DNA of 64,000 nucleotides, from contig NZ_LGDW01000073.1 in assembly GCF_001280005.1 (NCBI RefSeq), positions 1 through 64,000 of the forward strand, written 5' to 3'. A program made the translations under genes and the position numbers. Numbering within the stretch: position 1 is the first letter of the stretch; each line of letters begins with the position of its first letter. This document shows, piece by piece, positions 54,514 through 63,204 of this stretch. The notes beneath the pieces were generated by a model. The model worked only from the letters and a program-made list of their open reading frames with translations. It searched no databases and had not been told where the DNA came from. This stretch comes from Streptomyces sp. NRRL WC-3618. GTDB taxonomy: Bacteria; Actinomycetota; Actinomycetes; Streptomycetales; Streptomycetaceae.

Positions 54514-55860
54514 ATGACGGTCAACGGCACAGACGACGTACTGATTGTCCACGGCGGCACCCCGCTGGAGGGCGAGATCCGTGTCCGCGGTGCGAAGAAC
54601 CTCGTACCGAAGGCCATGGTCGCCGCCCTGCTGGGCAGTGCGCCAAGTCGACTGCGCAATGTCCCCGACATCCGTGACGTCCGAGTCGTGCGCGGGCTGC
54701 TCCAGCTGCACGGGGTGACGGTCCGTCCGGGCGAGGAGCCCGGCGAGCTGATCATGGACCCGTCGCACGTGGAGAGCGCCAACGTCGCCGACATCGACGC
54801 GCACGCGGGGTCGAGCCGTATCCCGATCCTGCTGTGCGGTCCGCTGCTGCACCGCCTCGGGCACGCGTTCATCCCGGGTCTCGGCGGCTGCGACATCGGC
54901 GGTCGGCCCATCGACTTCCACTTCGAGGTGCTGCGCCAGTTCGGCGCGACGATCGAGAAGCGGGCCGACGGCCAGTACCTGGAGGCTCCGCAGCGGCTGC
55001 GCGGTACGAAGATCCAGCTGCCGTACCCGTCCGTGGGCGCGACCGAGCAGGTGCTGCTGACGGCGGTGCTGGCGGAGGGCGTCACCGAGCTGTCCAACGC
55101 GGCCGTCGAGCCCGAGATCGAGGACCTCATCTGCGTACTGCAGAAGATGGGCGCGATCATCGCCATGGACACCGACCGCACCATCCGCGTCACCGGTGTC
55201 GACTCGCTCGGCGGCTACACCCACGCGGCCCTCCCGGACCGTCTGGAGGCCGCGTCGTGGGCGTCGGCGGCGCTGGCGACCGAGGGCAACATCTATGTCC
55301 GCGGCGCCCAGCAGCGGTCGATGATGACGTTCCTGAACACCTACCGGAAGGTGGGCGGCGCCTTCGAGATCGACGACGAGGGCATCCGCTTCTGGCACCC
55401 CGGCGGCCAGCTGAAGTCGATCGCGCTGGAGACGGACGTACACCCCGGTTTCCAGACGGACTGGCAGCAGCCGCTGGTCGTCGCGTTGACGCAGGCCACC
55501 GGCCTGTCCATCGTCCACGAGACGGTGTACGAGTCGCGCCTCGGCTTCACCTCCGCGCTCAACCAGATGGGTGCGCACATCCAGCTCTACCGCGAGTGCC
55601 TCGGCGGCTCGCACTGCCGCTTCGGCCAGCGCAACTTCCTCCACTCGGCGGTCGTGTCGGGCCCCACGCGCCTCCAGGGCGCCGACCTGGTCATCCCGGA
55701 CCTCCGGGGCGGCTTCTCGTACCTCATCGCGGCCCTGGCCGCCCAGGGGACGTCGAGGGTCCACGGCATCGACCTGATCAACCGGGGCTACGAGAACTTC
55801 ATGGAGAAGCTCGTGGAACTGGGCGCAAAGGTGGAACTGCCGGGCAAGGCGCTCGGCTAG
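54514..55860 (+). CDS. murA: UDP-N-acetylglucosamine 1-carboxyvinyltransferase
   Basis: A 448-residue enzyme that adds enolpyruvate to UDP-GlcNAc, the first committed step of peptidoglycan synthesis. The active-site Cys lies in GLGGCDIGGRPIDFH (C126), so the enzyme should bind fosfomycin covalently. Other motifs: IRVRGAKNLVPKAMVAALL and VLLTAVLAEGVTEL. Some Streptomyces have two MurA copies; this one is divergent from yqgE. Confidence 0.96.
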   Translation: MTVNGTDDVLIVHGGTPLEGEIRVRGAKNLVPKAMVAALLGSAPSRLRNVPDIRDVRVVRGLLQLHGVTVRPGEEPGELIMDPSHVESANVADIDAHAGSSRIPILLCGPLLHRLGHAFIPGLGGCDIGGRPIDFHFEVLRQFGATIEKRADGQYLEAPQRLRGTKIQLPYPSVGATEQVLLTAVLAEGVTELSNAAVEPEIEDLICVLQKMGAIIAMDTDRTIRVTGVDSLGGYTHAALPDRLEAASWASAALATEGNIYVRGAQQRSMMTFLNTYRKVGGAFEIDDEGIRFWHPGGQLKSIALETDVHPGFQTDWQQPLVVALTQATGLSIVHETVYESRLGFTSALNQMGAHIQLYRECLGGSHCRFGQRNFLHSAVVSGPTRLQGADLVIPDLRGGFSYLIAALAAQGTSRVHGIDLINRGYENFMEKLVELGAKVELPGKALG

Positions 55861-55882
55861 TCGCGACAGTCGCACGAACACT

Positions 55883-55920
55883 GATGGGGCGGTCACCCGA
55901 ATCCGGGTGACCGCCCCATC
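55883..55920. terminator. Terminator downstream of murA
   Basis: A 17-bp perfect stem (GATGGGGCGGTCACCCG and its complement) with a 4-nt loop, 22 nt past the murA stop. Confidence 0.9.
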
Positions 55921-55942
55921 GGCGTCAAATGCAGCGCCCCTT

Positions 55943-55974
55943 CAGGGGCGCGGGGAACTGCGCGACCAGCCACG
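55943..55974. repeat. Dispersed repeat, copy B
   Basis: The second copy of the 32-bp element found at 51673-51704, here in the gap between murA and hup, directly after the murA terminator. Confidence 0.8.
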
Positions 55975-56029
55975 GACGGCCCGCGCACCGAGAACGGCCC
56001 GCAGTTACCCGGCGCTCGAAGCGGAGCGC

Positions 56030-56311
56030 TTACTTACCCTTGGCCGCTTCCTTGAGCTTGGAGCCCGCGGAGACCTTGACGCTGAAGCCGGCGGGGATGT
56101 CGATCGGGTCGCCGGTCTGCGGGTTGCGCGCCGTGCGAGCGGCACGGTGGGTGCGCTCGAAGGTCAGGAAGCCGGGGATGGTGACCTTCTCGTCGCCCTT
56201 GGCGACGATCTCACCGACGGTCTCGGCGAACGCGGCCAGAACGGCGTCGGCGTCCTTGCGGGTGACCTCGGCGCGGTCGGCCAGGGCGGCCACCAGCTCA
56301 CTGCGGTTCAT
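56030..56311 (-). CDS. hup: HU-family DNA-binding protein
   Basis: A 93-residue HU protein, without the Lys/Ala-rich tail of the other Streptomyces HU (HupS). Motifs: MNRSELVAALADRAEVTRKD, VTIPGFLTFERTHRAARTARNP (the DNA-binding arm) and GFSVKVSAGSKLKEAAKGK. It binds and bends DNA non-specifically as a dimer. The ATG has GGGAG 8 nt before it. Confidence 0.95.
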   Translation of the reverse strand: MNRSELVAALADRAEVTRKDADAVLAAFAETVGEIVAKGDEKVTIPGFLTFERTHRAARTARNPQTGDPIDIPAGFSVKVSAGSKLKEAAKGK

Positions 56312-56664
56312 GTTGTTACTCCCGTGTTCTTCTTGCTGTTGTGGCGTGCCCCGCGGCGGAGCCGCATGGGGGGCACAGCGAAGCCGATGCTGCCAGGGTC
56401 CTCGGTGGGTCCCCGGACCCGGGTCCGCCGTCGGACCCTCACGCCCGAAGACGCATCCTGCCCCCACCTGCGGCGGGAAAGCCAATCCGGCACCCCTGGG
56501 GAGTCAGACGAACACCCCTGGGAGTCACCCGGACAGCGTCACCGGCCGGGGCCGACAGGCTGAACCTGGCCGCCACCCTAGAGGCGCCCGGGGGCGGGGC
56601 GCCCCCGACGCGCCGGTACGGGGACCCGTGGCGACCGTCACATACGGCCCCCGCGGGAGCGGAG
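56312..56664. other. Intergenic region between malic enzyme and hup genes
   Basis: No gene is seen. It carries the hup promoter region, a direct repeat (CACCCCTGGGGAGTCA and CACCCCTGGGAGTCA, about 56490-56525), a GC-rich hairpin GGTCC...GGACC near 56405-56435, and the malic enzyme terminator at 56590-56606. Confidence 0.45.
56590..56606 (-). terminator. Terminator downstream of the malic enzyme gene
   Basis: A 7-bp stem (GGGGGCG/CGCCCCC) with a 3-nt loop, 58 nt past the malic enzyme stop. Confidence 0.6.
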
Positions 56665-58074
56665 CTACTCCGCGGCGGCCTTCGCCGCTTCCCGCACCGC
56701 GCCCGCCACCGCGCCCGCGACCTTGTCGTTGAAGACGCTCGGCACGATGTAGTTCGGGTTGAGCTCGTCCTCGGAGACGACGTTCGCGAGTGCGGTGGCC
56801 GCCGCGAGCATCATCTCGGTGTTGACCGTGCGGGACTGCGCGTCCAGGAGACCGCGGAAGACACCCGGGAAGACCAGCACGTTGTTGATCTGGTTCGGGA
56901 AGTCCGAGCGGCCGGTGGCCACGACCGCCGCCGTCTGGCGCGCGATCGTCGGCTCGATCTCGGGGTCCGGGTTCGCGAGCGCGAACACGATGGCGTCGTC
57001 CGCCATCGCGGCCACGTCGTCGCCGTCGAGGACGTTCGGGGCGGAGACGCCGATGAAGACGTCGGCGCCGCGCACGGCCTCCTTGAGGGTGCCGGTGAGG
57101 TTCTCCGGGTTGGTGTTGTCGGCGATCCAGCGCAGCGGGGAGTCCGGCGCGGCGTCGACCAGGTCCTCGCGGCCCGCGTGGACGACACCGTGGATGTCGG
57201 CGACGACCGCGTTCTTGACGCCGGCCGCGATGAGCAGCTTGAGGATCGCCGTACCGGCCGCGCCGGCGCCGGACATGACGACGCGGATGTCACCGATCGA
57301 CTTGTTCGTGACGCGCAGGGCGTTGGTGAGGGCGGCGAGGACGACGATCGCGGTGCCGTGCTGGTCGTCGTGGAAGACGGGGATGTCGAGGGCCTCGCGC
57401 AGACGGGCCTCGATCTCGAAGCAGCGCGGGGCCGAGATGTCCTCGAGGTTGATGCCGGCGAAGCCCGGGGCGATCGCCTTGACGATCGCGACGATCTCGT
57501 CCGTGTCCTGGGTGTCCAGGCACAGCGGCCAGGCGTCGATGTCGGCGAAGCGCTTGAAGAGGGCCGCCTTGCCCTCCATGACCGGCATGGCGGCCATCGG
57601 GCCGATGTTGCCGAGGCCCAGGACGGCCGAGCCGTCCGTCACGACCGCGACGGTGTTGCGCTTGATGGTGAGGCGGCGGGCGTCCTCGGGGTTCTCGGCG
57701 ATCGCCATGCACACGCGGGCCACGCCCGGGGTGTAGATCATCGAGAGGTCGTCACGGTTGCGGATGGGGTGCTTCGACGCCATCTCGATCTTGCCACCGA
57801 GGTGCATGAGGAACGTACGGTCCGAGACCTTGCCGAGGCTGACGCCCTCGATGGTGCGGAGCTTCTGCACGATCTCGTCGGCGTGCGCGGTCGAGGTCGC
57901 CGCGATCGTGACGTCGATCCGGAGCAGTTCGTGTCCGGAGGCGGTGACGTCGAGGCCGGTCACCGAGCCTCCGGAGGACTCCACGGCGGTGGTGATCTGG
58001 GAGACCGCGGTTCCGCTCGCGGGCACCTCCAACCGGACCGTGATCGAGTAGGAGACGCTGGGCGCCGTTGCCAT
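56665..58074 (-). CDS. NAD-dependent malic enzyme with N-terminal ACT domain
   Basis: A 469-residue enzyme that decarboxylates malate to pyruvate. Residues about 8-80 form an ACT-like domain (YSITVRLEVPASGTAV, SGGSVTGLDV). The core shows SDRTFLMHLGGK, IRNRDDLSMIYTPGVARVC, TDGSAVLGLGNIGP, INLEDISAPRCFEIE, FHDDQHGTAIV and VVMSGAGAAGTA. The ACT domain suggests allosteric control by an amino acid or metabolite. It lies downstream of the candidate small RNA on the same strand. Confidence 0.95.
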   Translation of the reverse strand: MATAPSVSYSITVRLEVPASGTAVSQITTAVESSGGSVTGLDVTASGHELLRIDVTIAATSTAHADEIVQKLRTIEGVSLGKVSDRTFLMHLGGKIEMASKHPIRNRDDLSMIYTPGVARVCMAIAENPEDARRLTIKRNTVAVVTDGSAVLGLGNIGPMAAMPVMEGKAALFKRFADIDAWPLCLDTQDTDEIVAIVKAIAPGFAGINLEDISAPRCFEIEARLREALDIPVFHDDQHGTAIVVLAALTNALRVTNKSIGDIRVVMSGAGAAGTAILKLLIAAGVKNAVVADIHGVVHAGREDLVDAAPDSPLRWIADNTNPENLTGTLKEAVRGADVFIGVSAPNVLDGDDVAAMADDAIVFALANPDPEIEPTIARQTAAVVATGRSDFPNQINNVLVFPGVFRGLLDAQSRTVNTEMMLAAATALANVVSEDELNPNYIVPSVFNDKVAGAVAGAVREAAKAAAE

Positions 58075-58198
58075 GGCCGACTTCCTCTGCTTTCACCCTG
58101 ATGCTTGGTTTGCGGTCCGATCGTCGCACCTACCGTTGAGTACCTGGTAGCGGGGCCTCGATTGCGAACCTTTTGTTCTCAATATGTTCGTGACGACA

Positions 58199-58234
58199 AA
58201 GAGGTCCACGTCACCGTGGTGACGTGGACCTCTT
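58199..58234 (-). terminator. Terminator of the candidate small RNA
   Basis: A 16-bp perfect stem (AAGAGGTCCACGTCAC and its complement) with a 4-nt loop. On the minus strand the stem ends in TCTTTGTC. Confidence 0.85.
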
Positions 58235-58333
58235 GACGTTCAGTGGCACCGACCCGCCATGCTCGCCTCGCGGCAAGTGGTCGCTCGTAGCGACGAAGGT
58301 TGGGCCCGGGGGCTTGGATCGAGCCGGTGCCAC
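58199..58333 (-). ncRNA. Candidate small RNA
   Basis: A ~135-nt minus-strand RNA is proposed. It would begin at GTGGCACCG (about 58333), whose nine bases pair with CGGTGCCAC (58251-58243). Inside that stem GCTCG/CGAGC and a GTCGCT-3 nt-AGCGAC hairpin give a multibranched fold. A sigma70-like promoter (TTGCCT at 58365-58360, 16-bp gap, TACCGT at 58343-58338) lies just upstream and a strong terminator ends it. No ribosome site or ORF is seen. It lies between the HelD-like and malic enzyme genes. Confidence 0.7.
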
Positions 58334-58337
58334 GTCA

Positions 58338-58365
58338 ACGGTAACAAACGATCCCCGTAAGGCAA
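58338..58365 (-). promoter_or_regulatory. Promoter of the candidate small RNA
   Basis: Minus strand: -35 TTGCCT (58365-58360), 16-bp spacer, -10 TACCGT (58343-58338), placing the start about 58331-58333 at the base of the long stem. Confidence 0.6.
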
Positions 58366-58389
58366 TTCCCATCGGCCACTGTCTTGCCC

Positions 58390-60711
58390 TCAGTCTCGGA
58401 GAAGATCCGGCACTCCTTGCGCGTCGGGCTCGTCGCGGTCCGCCGAGACGACCGTGAGCTGCTGCGTCGCCCGGGTCAGCGCGACGTACAGGACGCGCAG
58501 GCCGGCGGGGCTCTCGTCGGCGATCTCGGCCGGGGAGACGACCACGGTGGCGTCGTACTCCAGGCCCTTGGCCTCCAGGCTGCCCAGGGCCACCACGCGG
58601 TCACCCAGGCCCGCCAGCCAGCGGGCCGCCTCCTCGCGGCGGTTCATCGCCACGACGACGCCGACCGTGCCGTCGACGAGGTCGAGGAGGCGGGCGGCCT
58701 CGTCGCGGACCGACTGGGCAAGGGAGCCCCTGACGGGAACGAAACGGGGCTCCACGCCCGTCGAGCGGACCGCCCTCGGGGACTCCGAGCCCGGCATGGC
58801 CAGGGCCAGCACCTTGGCCGCCAGTTCGGCGATCTCGGCCGGGTTGCGGTAGTTGACGGTGAGCGTGAAGCGGCGGCGCGGGCGGGAACCCAGGGCCTCG
58901 TCGCGGGCCTGGGCCGCCTCGTCGGGGTCGGACCAGGAGGACTGGGCCGGGTCGCCGACGACCGTCCAGGTGGCGTGCCGGCCGCGGCGGCCGACCATGC
59001 GCCACTGCATCGGGGTGAGGTCCTGCGCCTCGTCGACGATGACGTGGGCGTACTCGGTGCGCTCCTGGGCGAGCCGCTCGGCGCGTTCGCGCTGCGACTC
59101 CTCCCGTGTCGGCATCAGCTCCTCGAGGCCGCTGAGCTGGTCCATGGGGTCCAGGTCCCGCCTCTTGCGGGGGCGGGCCGGGGTGCCGAGGATCGCGTGG
59201 AGCTCGTCCAGCATGGCCACGTCGTGGACCGACAGGCCGTCGCGCTTGAGGGCGCGGGCGACCCGGCGGACCTCGCCGGGGTTGAGGATGCGGCGGGCCC
59301 AGCGGCCGAGGCGGCGTTCGTCGGACATGGCGGCGAGGACCGACGCGGGGGTCAGTTCCGGCCACCAGGCGTCCAGGAACGCGATGAACTCGTCCTCGGC
59401 CGTGACGTCCTCGTCGAAGGAGGAGCGCAGTTCCGCGGCGAGCTCCGGGTCCGTGTGACGGCCCTGGGCGCCCGAGCGGGCCCACAGGGCGTCCAGGAGG
59501 AGCCTGCGGGCGCGGGGGCGCAGCAGGTTGACGGGGGCCGTGCCGCTGAGCGCCGACTCGCGGATGCGGGCCAGCTCGGGGGCCTCCAGCTCGATACGGC
59601 GGCCGAAGGCGACGACCCTCAGACGGGTCGTGTCCGTCGGCGACTCGTGCTGCTCCAGGGCGCCCCGCGCGGCCTTGCGCAGCACGGTGAGCATGCGGTG
59701 CGAGCCCTTGGCGCGGGAGACGGCCGGGGCGTCGTACAGGGTGGCCTCCGCGCCGTCGACGAGTGAGCCGATGGCGCGGATGGCGACCTGGCCCTCCTCG
59801 CCGAGGGACGGCAGGACGCCCTCCGTGTACGCCACCAGGAGCGGCGTCGGGGAGACGATCAGGATGCCGCCCGCGTACCGGCGCCGGTCCTGGTAGAGGA
59901 GGTAGGCGGCGCGGTGCAGGGCGACGGCCGTCTTGCCGGTGCCGGGGCCGCCCTCGACGTAGGTGACGGAGGCGGCGGGCGCGCGGATCACCAGGTCCTG
60001 TTCGGCCTGGATGGACGACACGATGTCCCGCATGGTGTGGCTGCGGGCCTGGCCGAGGGCCGCCATCAGGGCGCCGTCACCGATCACGGCGAGCTCGCGG
60101 CCGTCGAGGGACGCCTTCAGTTCGGGGCGCATCAGGTCGTCCTCGACGCCGAGGACACGCCGGCCCTTGGAGCGGATGACGCGGCGCCGGACCACCCGGC
60201 CGGGGTCGACCGGGGTCGAGCGGTAGAAGGGCGCGGCGGCCGGGGCGCGCCAGTCGATGACGAGGGGCGAGTAGTCCTCGTCGAGGACGCCGATCCGGCC
60301 GATGTGGAGGGTCTCCGCGATGTCCGCGGTGCTGTCGGGGCGTACGGCCCCTTCCGCGGCCTCCACGGCCGTGTAGGCGCCGTCGGGGCCCTTCCTGCCG
60401 TCCTTGCCCCGCAGCAGGTCGATACGGCCGAAGAGGAAGTCCTCGAACTCGTTGTTCAGCCTGTTGAGGTGGATGCCGGCGCGGAACACCTGGGCGTCCC
60501 GTTCGGCGAGTGCGCCGGGGGTGCCGACCTGGCCGCGCTTGGCGGCGTCCTGCATGAGGAACTCGGCCTCGTCGATCTTCTCCTCGAGACGCCGGTACAC
60601 CCGGTCCAGGTGTTCCTGTTCGACGCTGATCTCGCGGTCGCGGACGGAGTCCTGAACTGAGGAGTCCTCGACCGGAACGAGCGCCGTTTCCTGCTGAGCC
60701 TGAGCGGCCAC
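58390..60711 (-). CDS. HelD-like RNA polymerase-recycling ATPase
   Basis: A 773-residue SF1 helicase-like ATPase. The N-terminal ~60 residues form a coiled-coil-like arm (ISVEQEHLDRVYRRLEEKID). Motifs: Walker A YVEGGPGTGKTAVALHRAAY, IVDEAQDLTPMQW, VVGDPAQSSW and ALTRATQQL at the C-terminus. This layout matches the HelD family, which frees stalled RNA polymerase. Some Streptomyces homologues (HelR) displace rifampicin, but no rifamycin-associated element is seen upstream here, so resistance cannot be claimed. Confidence 0.9.
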   Translation of the reverse strand: MAAQAQQETALVPVEDSSVQDSVRDREISVEQEHLDRVYRRLEEKIDEAEFLMQDAAKRGQVGTPGALAERDAQVFRAGIHLNRLNNEFEDFLFGRIDLLRGKDGRKGPDGAYTAVEAAEGAVRPDSTADIAETLHIGRIGVLDEDYSPLVIDWRAPAAAPFYRSTPVDPGRVVRRRVIRSKGRRVLGVEDDLMRPELKASLDGRELAVIGDGALMAALGQARSHTMRDIVSSIQAEQDLVIRAPAASVTYVEGGPGTGKTAVALHRAAYLLYQDRRRYAGGILIVSPTPLLVAYTEGVLPSLGEEGQVAIRAIGSLVDGAEATLYDAPAVSRAKGSHRMLTVLRKAARGALEQHESPTDTTRLRVVAFGRRIELEAPELARIRESALSGTAPVNLLRPRARRLLLDALWARSGAQGRHTDPELAAELRSSFDEDVTAEDEFIAFLDAWWPELTPASVLAAMSDERRLGRWARRILNPGEVRRVARALKRDGLSVHDVAMLDELHAILGTPARPRKRRDLDPMDQLSGLEELMPTREESQRERAERLAQERTEYAHVIVDEAQDLTPMQWRMVGRRGRHATWTVVGDPAQSSWSDPDEAAQARDEALGSRPRRRFTLTVNYRNPAEIAELAAKVLALAMPGSESPRAVRSTGVEPRFVPVRGSLAQSVRDEAARLLDLVDGTVGVVVAMNRREEAARWLAGLGDRVVALGSLEAKGLEYDATVVVSPAEIADESPAGLRVLYVALTRATQQLTVVSADRDEPDAQGVPDLLRD

Positions 60712-60892
60712 CGGGCCCCCTTCTGACGTGCTGGGCAGCCGTCAACCGTACGCGAAAAGGAGGCCCTGATGCTACGAGTCCGCCCCAGGACACCGTACGA
60801 GTCTACGTACGAGGCGTCCCGGGGCGGCCACGGAGCGGTGATCAGGTGGTGGTGGAGCAGTGCTGGAGCAGTTGTGGAACGGGCGCGGAAGA

Positions 60893-61726
60893 TCAGGCGT
60901 CGACCTCGACGAGCCGCTTGCCGGTGGAGTCGACGACCTCGTAGTGGTCGATCTCGTCGGCGCTGAAGGCCGTACCGCCGTGGATGTAGAGCGGGTTGCG
61001 GGCCATTTCGCTGGTGGCGTCCTTGATGCCGTAGCCCGGCGTCGGAACGGACCAGTTGGACATGGTCTCGCGCTTGCCGTCCTTGCCGACGACGACCAGG
61101 GAGCACTTCAGCGGGCCCTTGACGCCGCCCAGCTCCAGGACCGCGCTGACACCCCACGCCTTCGGCGCCATCGCCACGGTCGCGGTGACCTTGGTGGTGG
61201 GGTCGGTGGCGGAGACCCGGTCGGTCATGCCGGCGAAGTCGGCCTTGGCGTTGCCCGTGGTCTTCACCGTCACCGTCGGCGCGGGCTTTGCCACGCTTTC
61301 GGTGCCACCGCTCGTCGTCGCGAGCACCGCGACCGGGCCGCCGATGATGAGGGCTGCCGCGGCGGCCACCAGGTAGAAGCCGCGCCGGCGCTTGTTCGCC
61401 CGCCGTTCCGCGACCTCGTCGACCAGCCGCGTCGCGAGCTGTGGGCTGGGGCGGGCGGCCAGTGACTCGCCGATGGCGGGAGTTCCCTGGGCACCGGGCA
61501 GGTCCGCGAGGGCGGCCAGCATCGGTTCCATCCCGGCCAGCTCGTCGAGCTGCTGGGCGCACCATTCGCAGCCGGCGAGATGCGCCTCGAAGGCCGTGGC
61601 CTCCGCGTCGTCGAGGATGCCGAGGGCGTAGGCGCCTACGGTTTCGTGTTCGTTCGGGCCCTGGGCACCCTGCATTCCTCGCATGGAACCAGGACTACCC
61701 GCTCCGAAACCCCCGTAAATGCTCAT
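60893..61726 (-). CDS. Membrane-bound zinc-type anti-sigma factor
   Basis: A 277-residue protein with a ZAS motif (HLAGCEWC: H49, C53, C56), a membrane helix (about residues 117-138) and a ~135-residue extracytoplasmic domain. Its ATG overlaps the sigma stop (ATGA), so it is coupled to and probably inhibits the sigma factor encoded upstream. The arrangement resembles RsuA/SigU of Streptomyces and RslA/SigL of mycobacteria. Confidence 0.92.
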   Translation of the reverse strand: MSIYGGFGAGSPGSMRGMQGAQGPNEHETVGAYALGILDDAEATAFEAHLAGCEWCAQQLDELAGMEPMLAALADLPGAQGTPAIGESLAARPSPQLATRLVDEVAERRANKRRRGFYLVAAAAALIIGGPVAVLATTSGGTESVAKPAPTVTVKTTGNAKADFAGMTDRVSATDPTTKVTATVAMAPKAWGVSAVLELGGVKGPLKCSLVVVGKDGKRETMSNWSVPTPGYGIKDATSEMARNPLYIHGGTAFSADEIDHYEVVDSTGKRLVEVDA

Positions 61727-62304
61727 GCCGTCACCCCCCGCTCCTCAAGTGCGAGCTTCATCGAACGCAGGGCATAGAAGACCCGTGAGCGCACCGTTCC
61801 GCTGGGTATGCCCAGCGTTTCGGCGGCTTCGTTCACGGTACGCCCCTTGAAATAGGTCTCGACCAGGACCTCCCGGTGGGCAGGGGTCAGGTCGTCGAGC
61901 GCGTCCGACAACGTCATCAGCCACAACGCCTTGTCGATCTCGTCCTCCGCGGGGATGACCTCCAGCGGCGACGGGTCCACCTCCTGCGGCCGGGCCTGCC
62001 GGCTGCGGTGCCCGTCGATGACGATGCGCCGGGCGACCGTCACCAGCCAGGGTCGTACCGAACCGGTTGCCCGATTGAGCTGACCGGCGTTCTTCCAGGC
62101 ACGGATAAGCGTCTCCTGCACGACGTCCTCGGCTCGCTGCCGGTCACCGGCGACCAGCCTCAGGACGTACGCCAGAAGGGGTCCTGCGTGCTCTCGGTAC
62201 AGCGCACGCATCAGGTCCTCGTCGGGTTCCGAGGGCTGGGACATGCGATGTCGGGCCCTCGGTGCTTGCTCATTGGCCACGACGGAATCCTTGCGCACGC
62301 CCAC
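61723..62304 (-). CDS. sigU: ECF sigma factor (SigU/SigL-like)
   Basis: A 193-residue ECF sigma: region 2 (YREHAGPLLAYVLRLVAGD, EDVVQETLIRAWKN) and region 4 (LTPAHREVLVETYFKGRTV, EAAETLGIPSGTVRSR). The adjacent anti-sigma factor and neighbourhood suggest SigU. The GTG at 62304 is the longest start; a GTG or ATG about 24-60 bases further in is possible, as ribosome sites are weak. Confidence 0.9.
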   Translation of the reverse strand: MGVRKDSVVANEQAPRARHRMSQPSEPDEDLMRALYREHAGPLLAYVLRLVAGDRQRAEDVVQETLIRAWKNAGQLNRATGSVRPWLVTVARRIVIDGHRSRQARPQEVDPSPLEVIPAEDEIDKALWLMTLSDALDDLTPAHREVLVETYFKGRTVNEAAETLGIPSGTVRSRVFYALRSMKLALEERGVTA

Positions 62305-62592
62305 CTCCGCTGTCCCGGGTTCCCCCAGTCGGTCGCTCCCCCCGAGGTACGGAAACGGGCTGCGGGATGTTCAACGCGCGGCGCCAACTTTCTTTATCCG
62401 GGCCCGACGTGAGGGACAAGGACGCACATTCCTGCCGCAAGTGCTTTACGTTTTCGCCACATTGGCAAGATCGGGGCGATGCCCGTCACACGTCGGCGGG
62501 AAACACACGTGTAACCAACGTCACTGCAACCCGCGGAACTTGGCACGCCCGATTCCGCCGTACAGGACCGCTATGCACGATCTGCGCACGGT

Positions 62593-63204
62593 CTACGCGC
62601 GTGCCAGCGCGGCCCGCCGCCGATGCCTCGCGACCCGTTCCCGGTTGCCGCAGATCTCACTCGAACACCATCTGCGGCGCCTGCCCCGGGACGTGTCGAG
62701 ATAGACGATCGGGCAGTTGTCCCCCTCGCACTGACGCAGACACGCGCGCGCCTCGGGGTCGGTGAGCAGCTCCACGGCGTCCCGGGCGACCGCGCCGAGC
62801 AGCGCCGCGCAGTCGGGCGGTCCGTGCAACTCCCGTACGAGCGTGCCGTCCGGGGCGCGGACGGCGCGGGTGGCCGGGGGCGCCGGGCGGGCGAGGTCGT
62901 TGAGGCGGGCCAGGGCCTGCTCCAGGGAACGGGGGTCGGCGACCGGGGGGTTGTGCACCAGCTGGCCGGTCAACCTGCCGATCAGGGACCGCAGTTCACC
63001 GAACCGCGTCACCCAGGAGCCGTCGGCATGACGCAGCGGCGTGCCCACCGGAACGAGTCCGGACGCGGCGATCCAGGCGCGCAGTTGGCGGGCGGCGCCG
63101 AGCCGTTCGTCGGGGTGGGCGGTCGCCAGCAGGTCCAGGCAGATCCGCCCGGCGTCGAAACGCAGCTCGTACGGGCCTGCGGCCACGGTCGTCTCCGATG
63201 CCAT
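62593..63204 (-). CDS. CGNR zinc-finger, ABATE-domain protein
   Basis: A 203-residue protein: N-terminal ABATE-like region (YELRFDAGRICLDLLATAHP, RQLRAWIAASGLV) and C-terminal CGNR zinc finger (CEGDNCPIVYLDTSRGRRR, CSSEICGNRERVARHRRR). The family is thought to be nucleic-acid-binding regulators. It begins with the ATG at 63204. The longer open frame upstream lacks support. Confidence 0.9.
   Translation of the reverse strand: MASETTVAAGPYELRFDAGRICLDLLATAHPDERLGAARQLRAWIAASGLVPVGTPLRHADGSWVTRFGELRSLIGRLTGQLVHNPPVADPRSLEQALARLNDLARPAPPATRAVRAPDGTLVRELHGPPDCAALLGAVARDAVELLTDPEARACLRQCEGDNCPIVYLDTSRGRRRRWCSSEICGNRERVARHRRRAALARA

Larger units (their letters stand above)
58075..58389. other. Intergenic region between helD-like and malic enzyme genes
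   Basis: No protein gene is seen. It contains the candidate small RNA with its promoter and terminator (58199-58365), and about 125 bp of malic-enzyme upstream sequence that is relatively AT-rich and includes TTTTGTTCTCAATATGTTCG. Confidence 0.6.

Noticed and set aside
54329..54517. A 62-codon frame just before murA
   Set aside because: It ends four bases into murA, lacks a ribosome site and has no family pattern; more likely the untranslated leader of murA.
60712..60892. Possible rifamycin-associated element before the HelD-like gene
   Set aside because: I looked for the GGGGCTTGCGGCAAGCCCC-type palindrome and found nothing resembling it.
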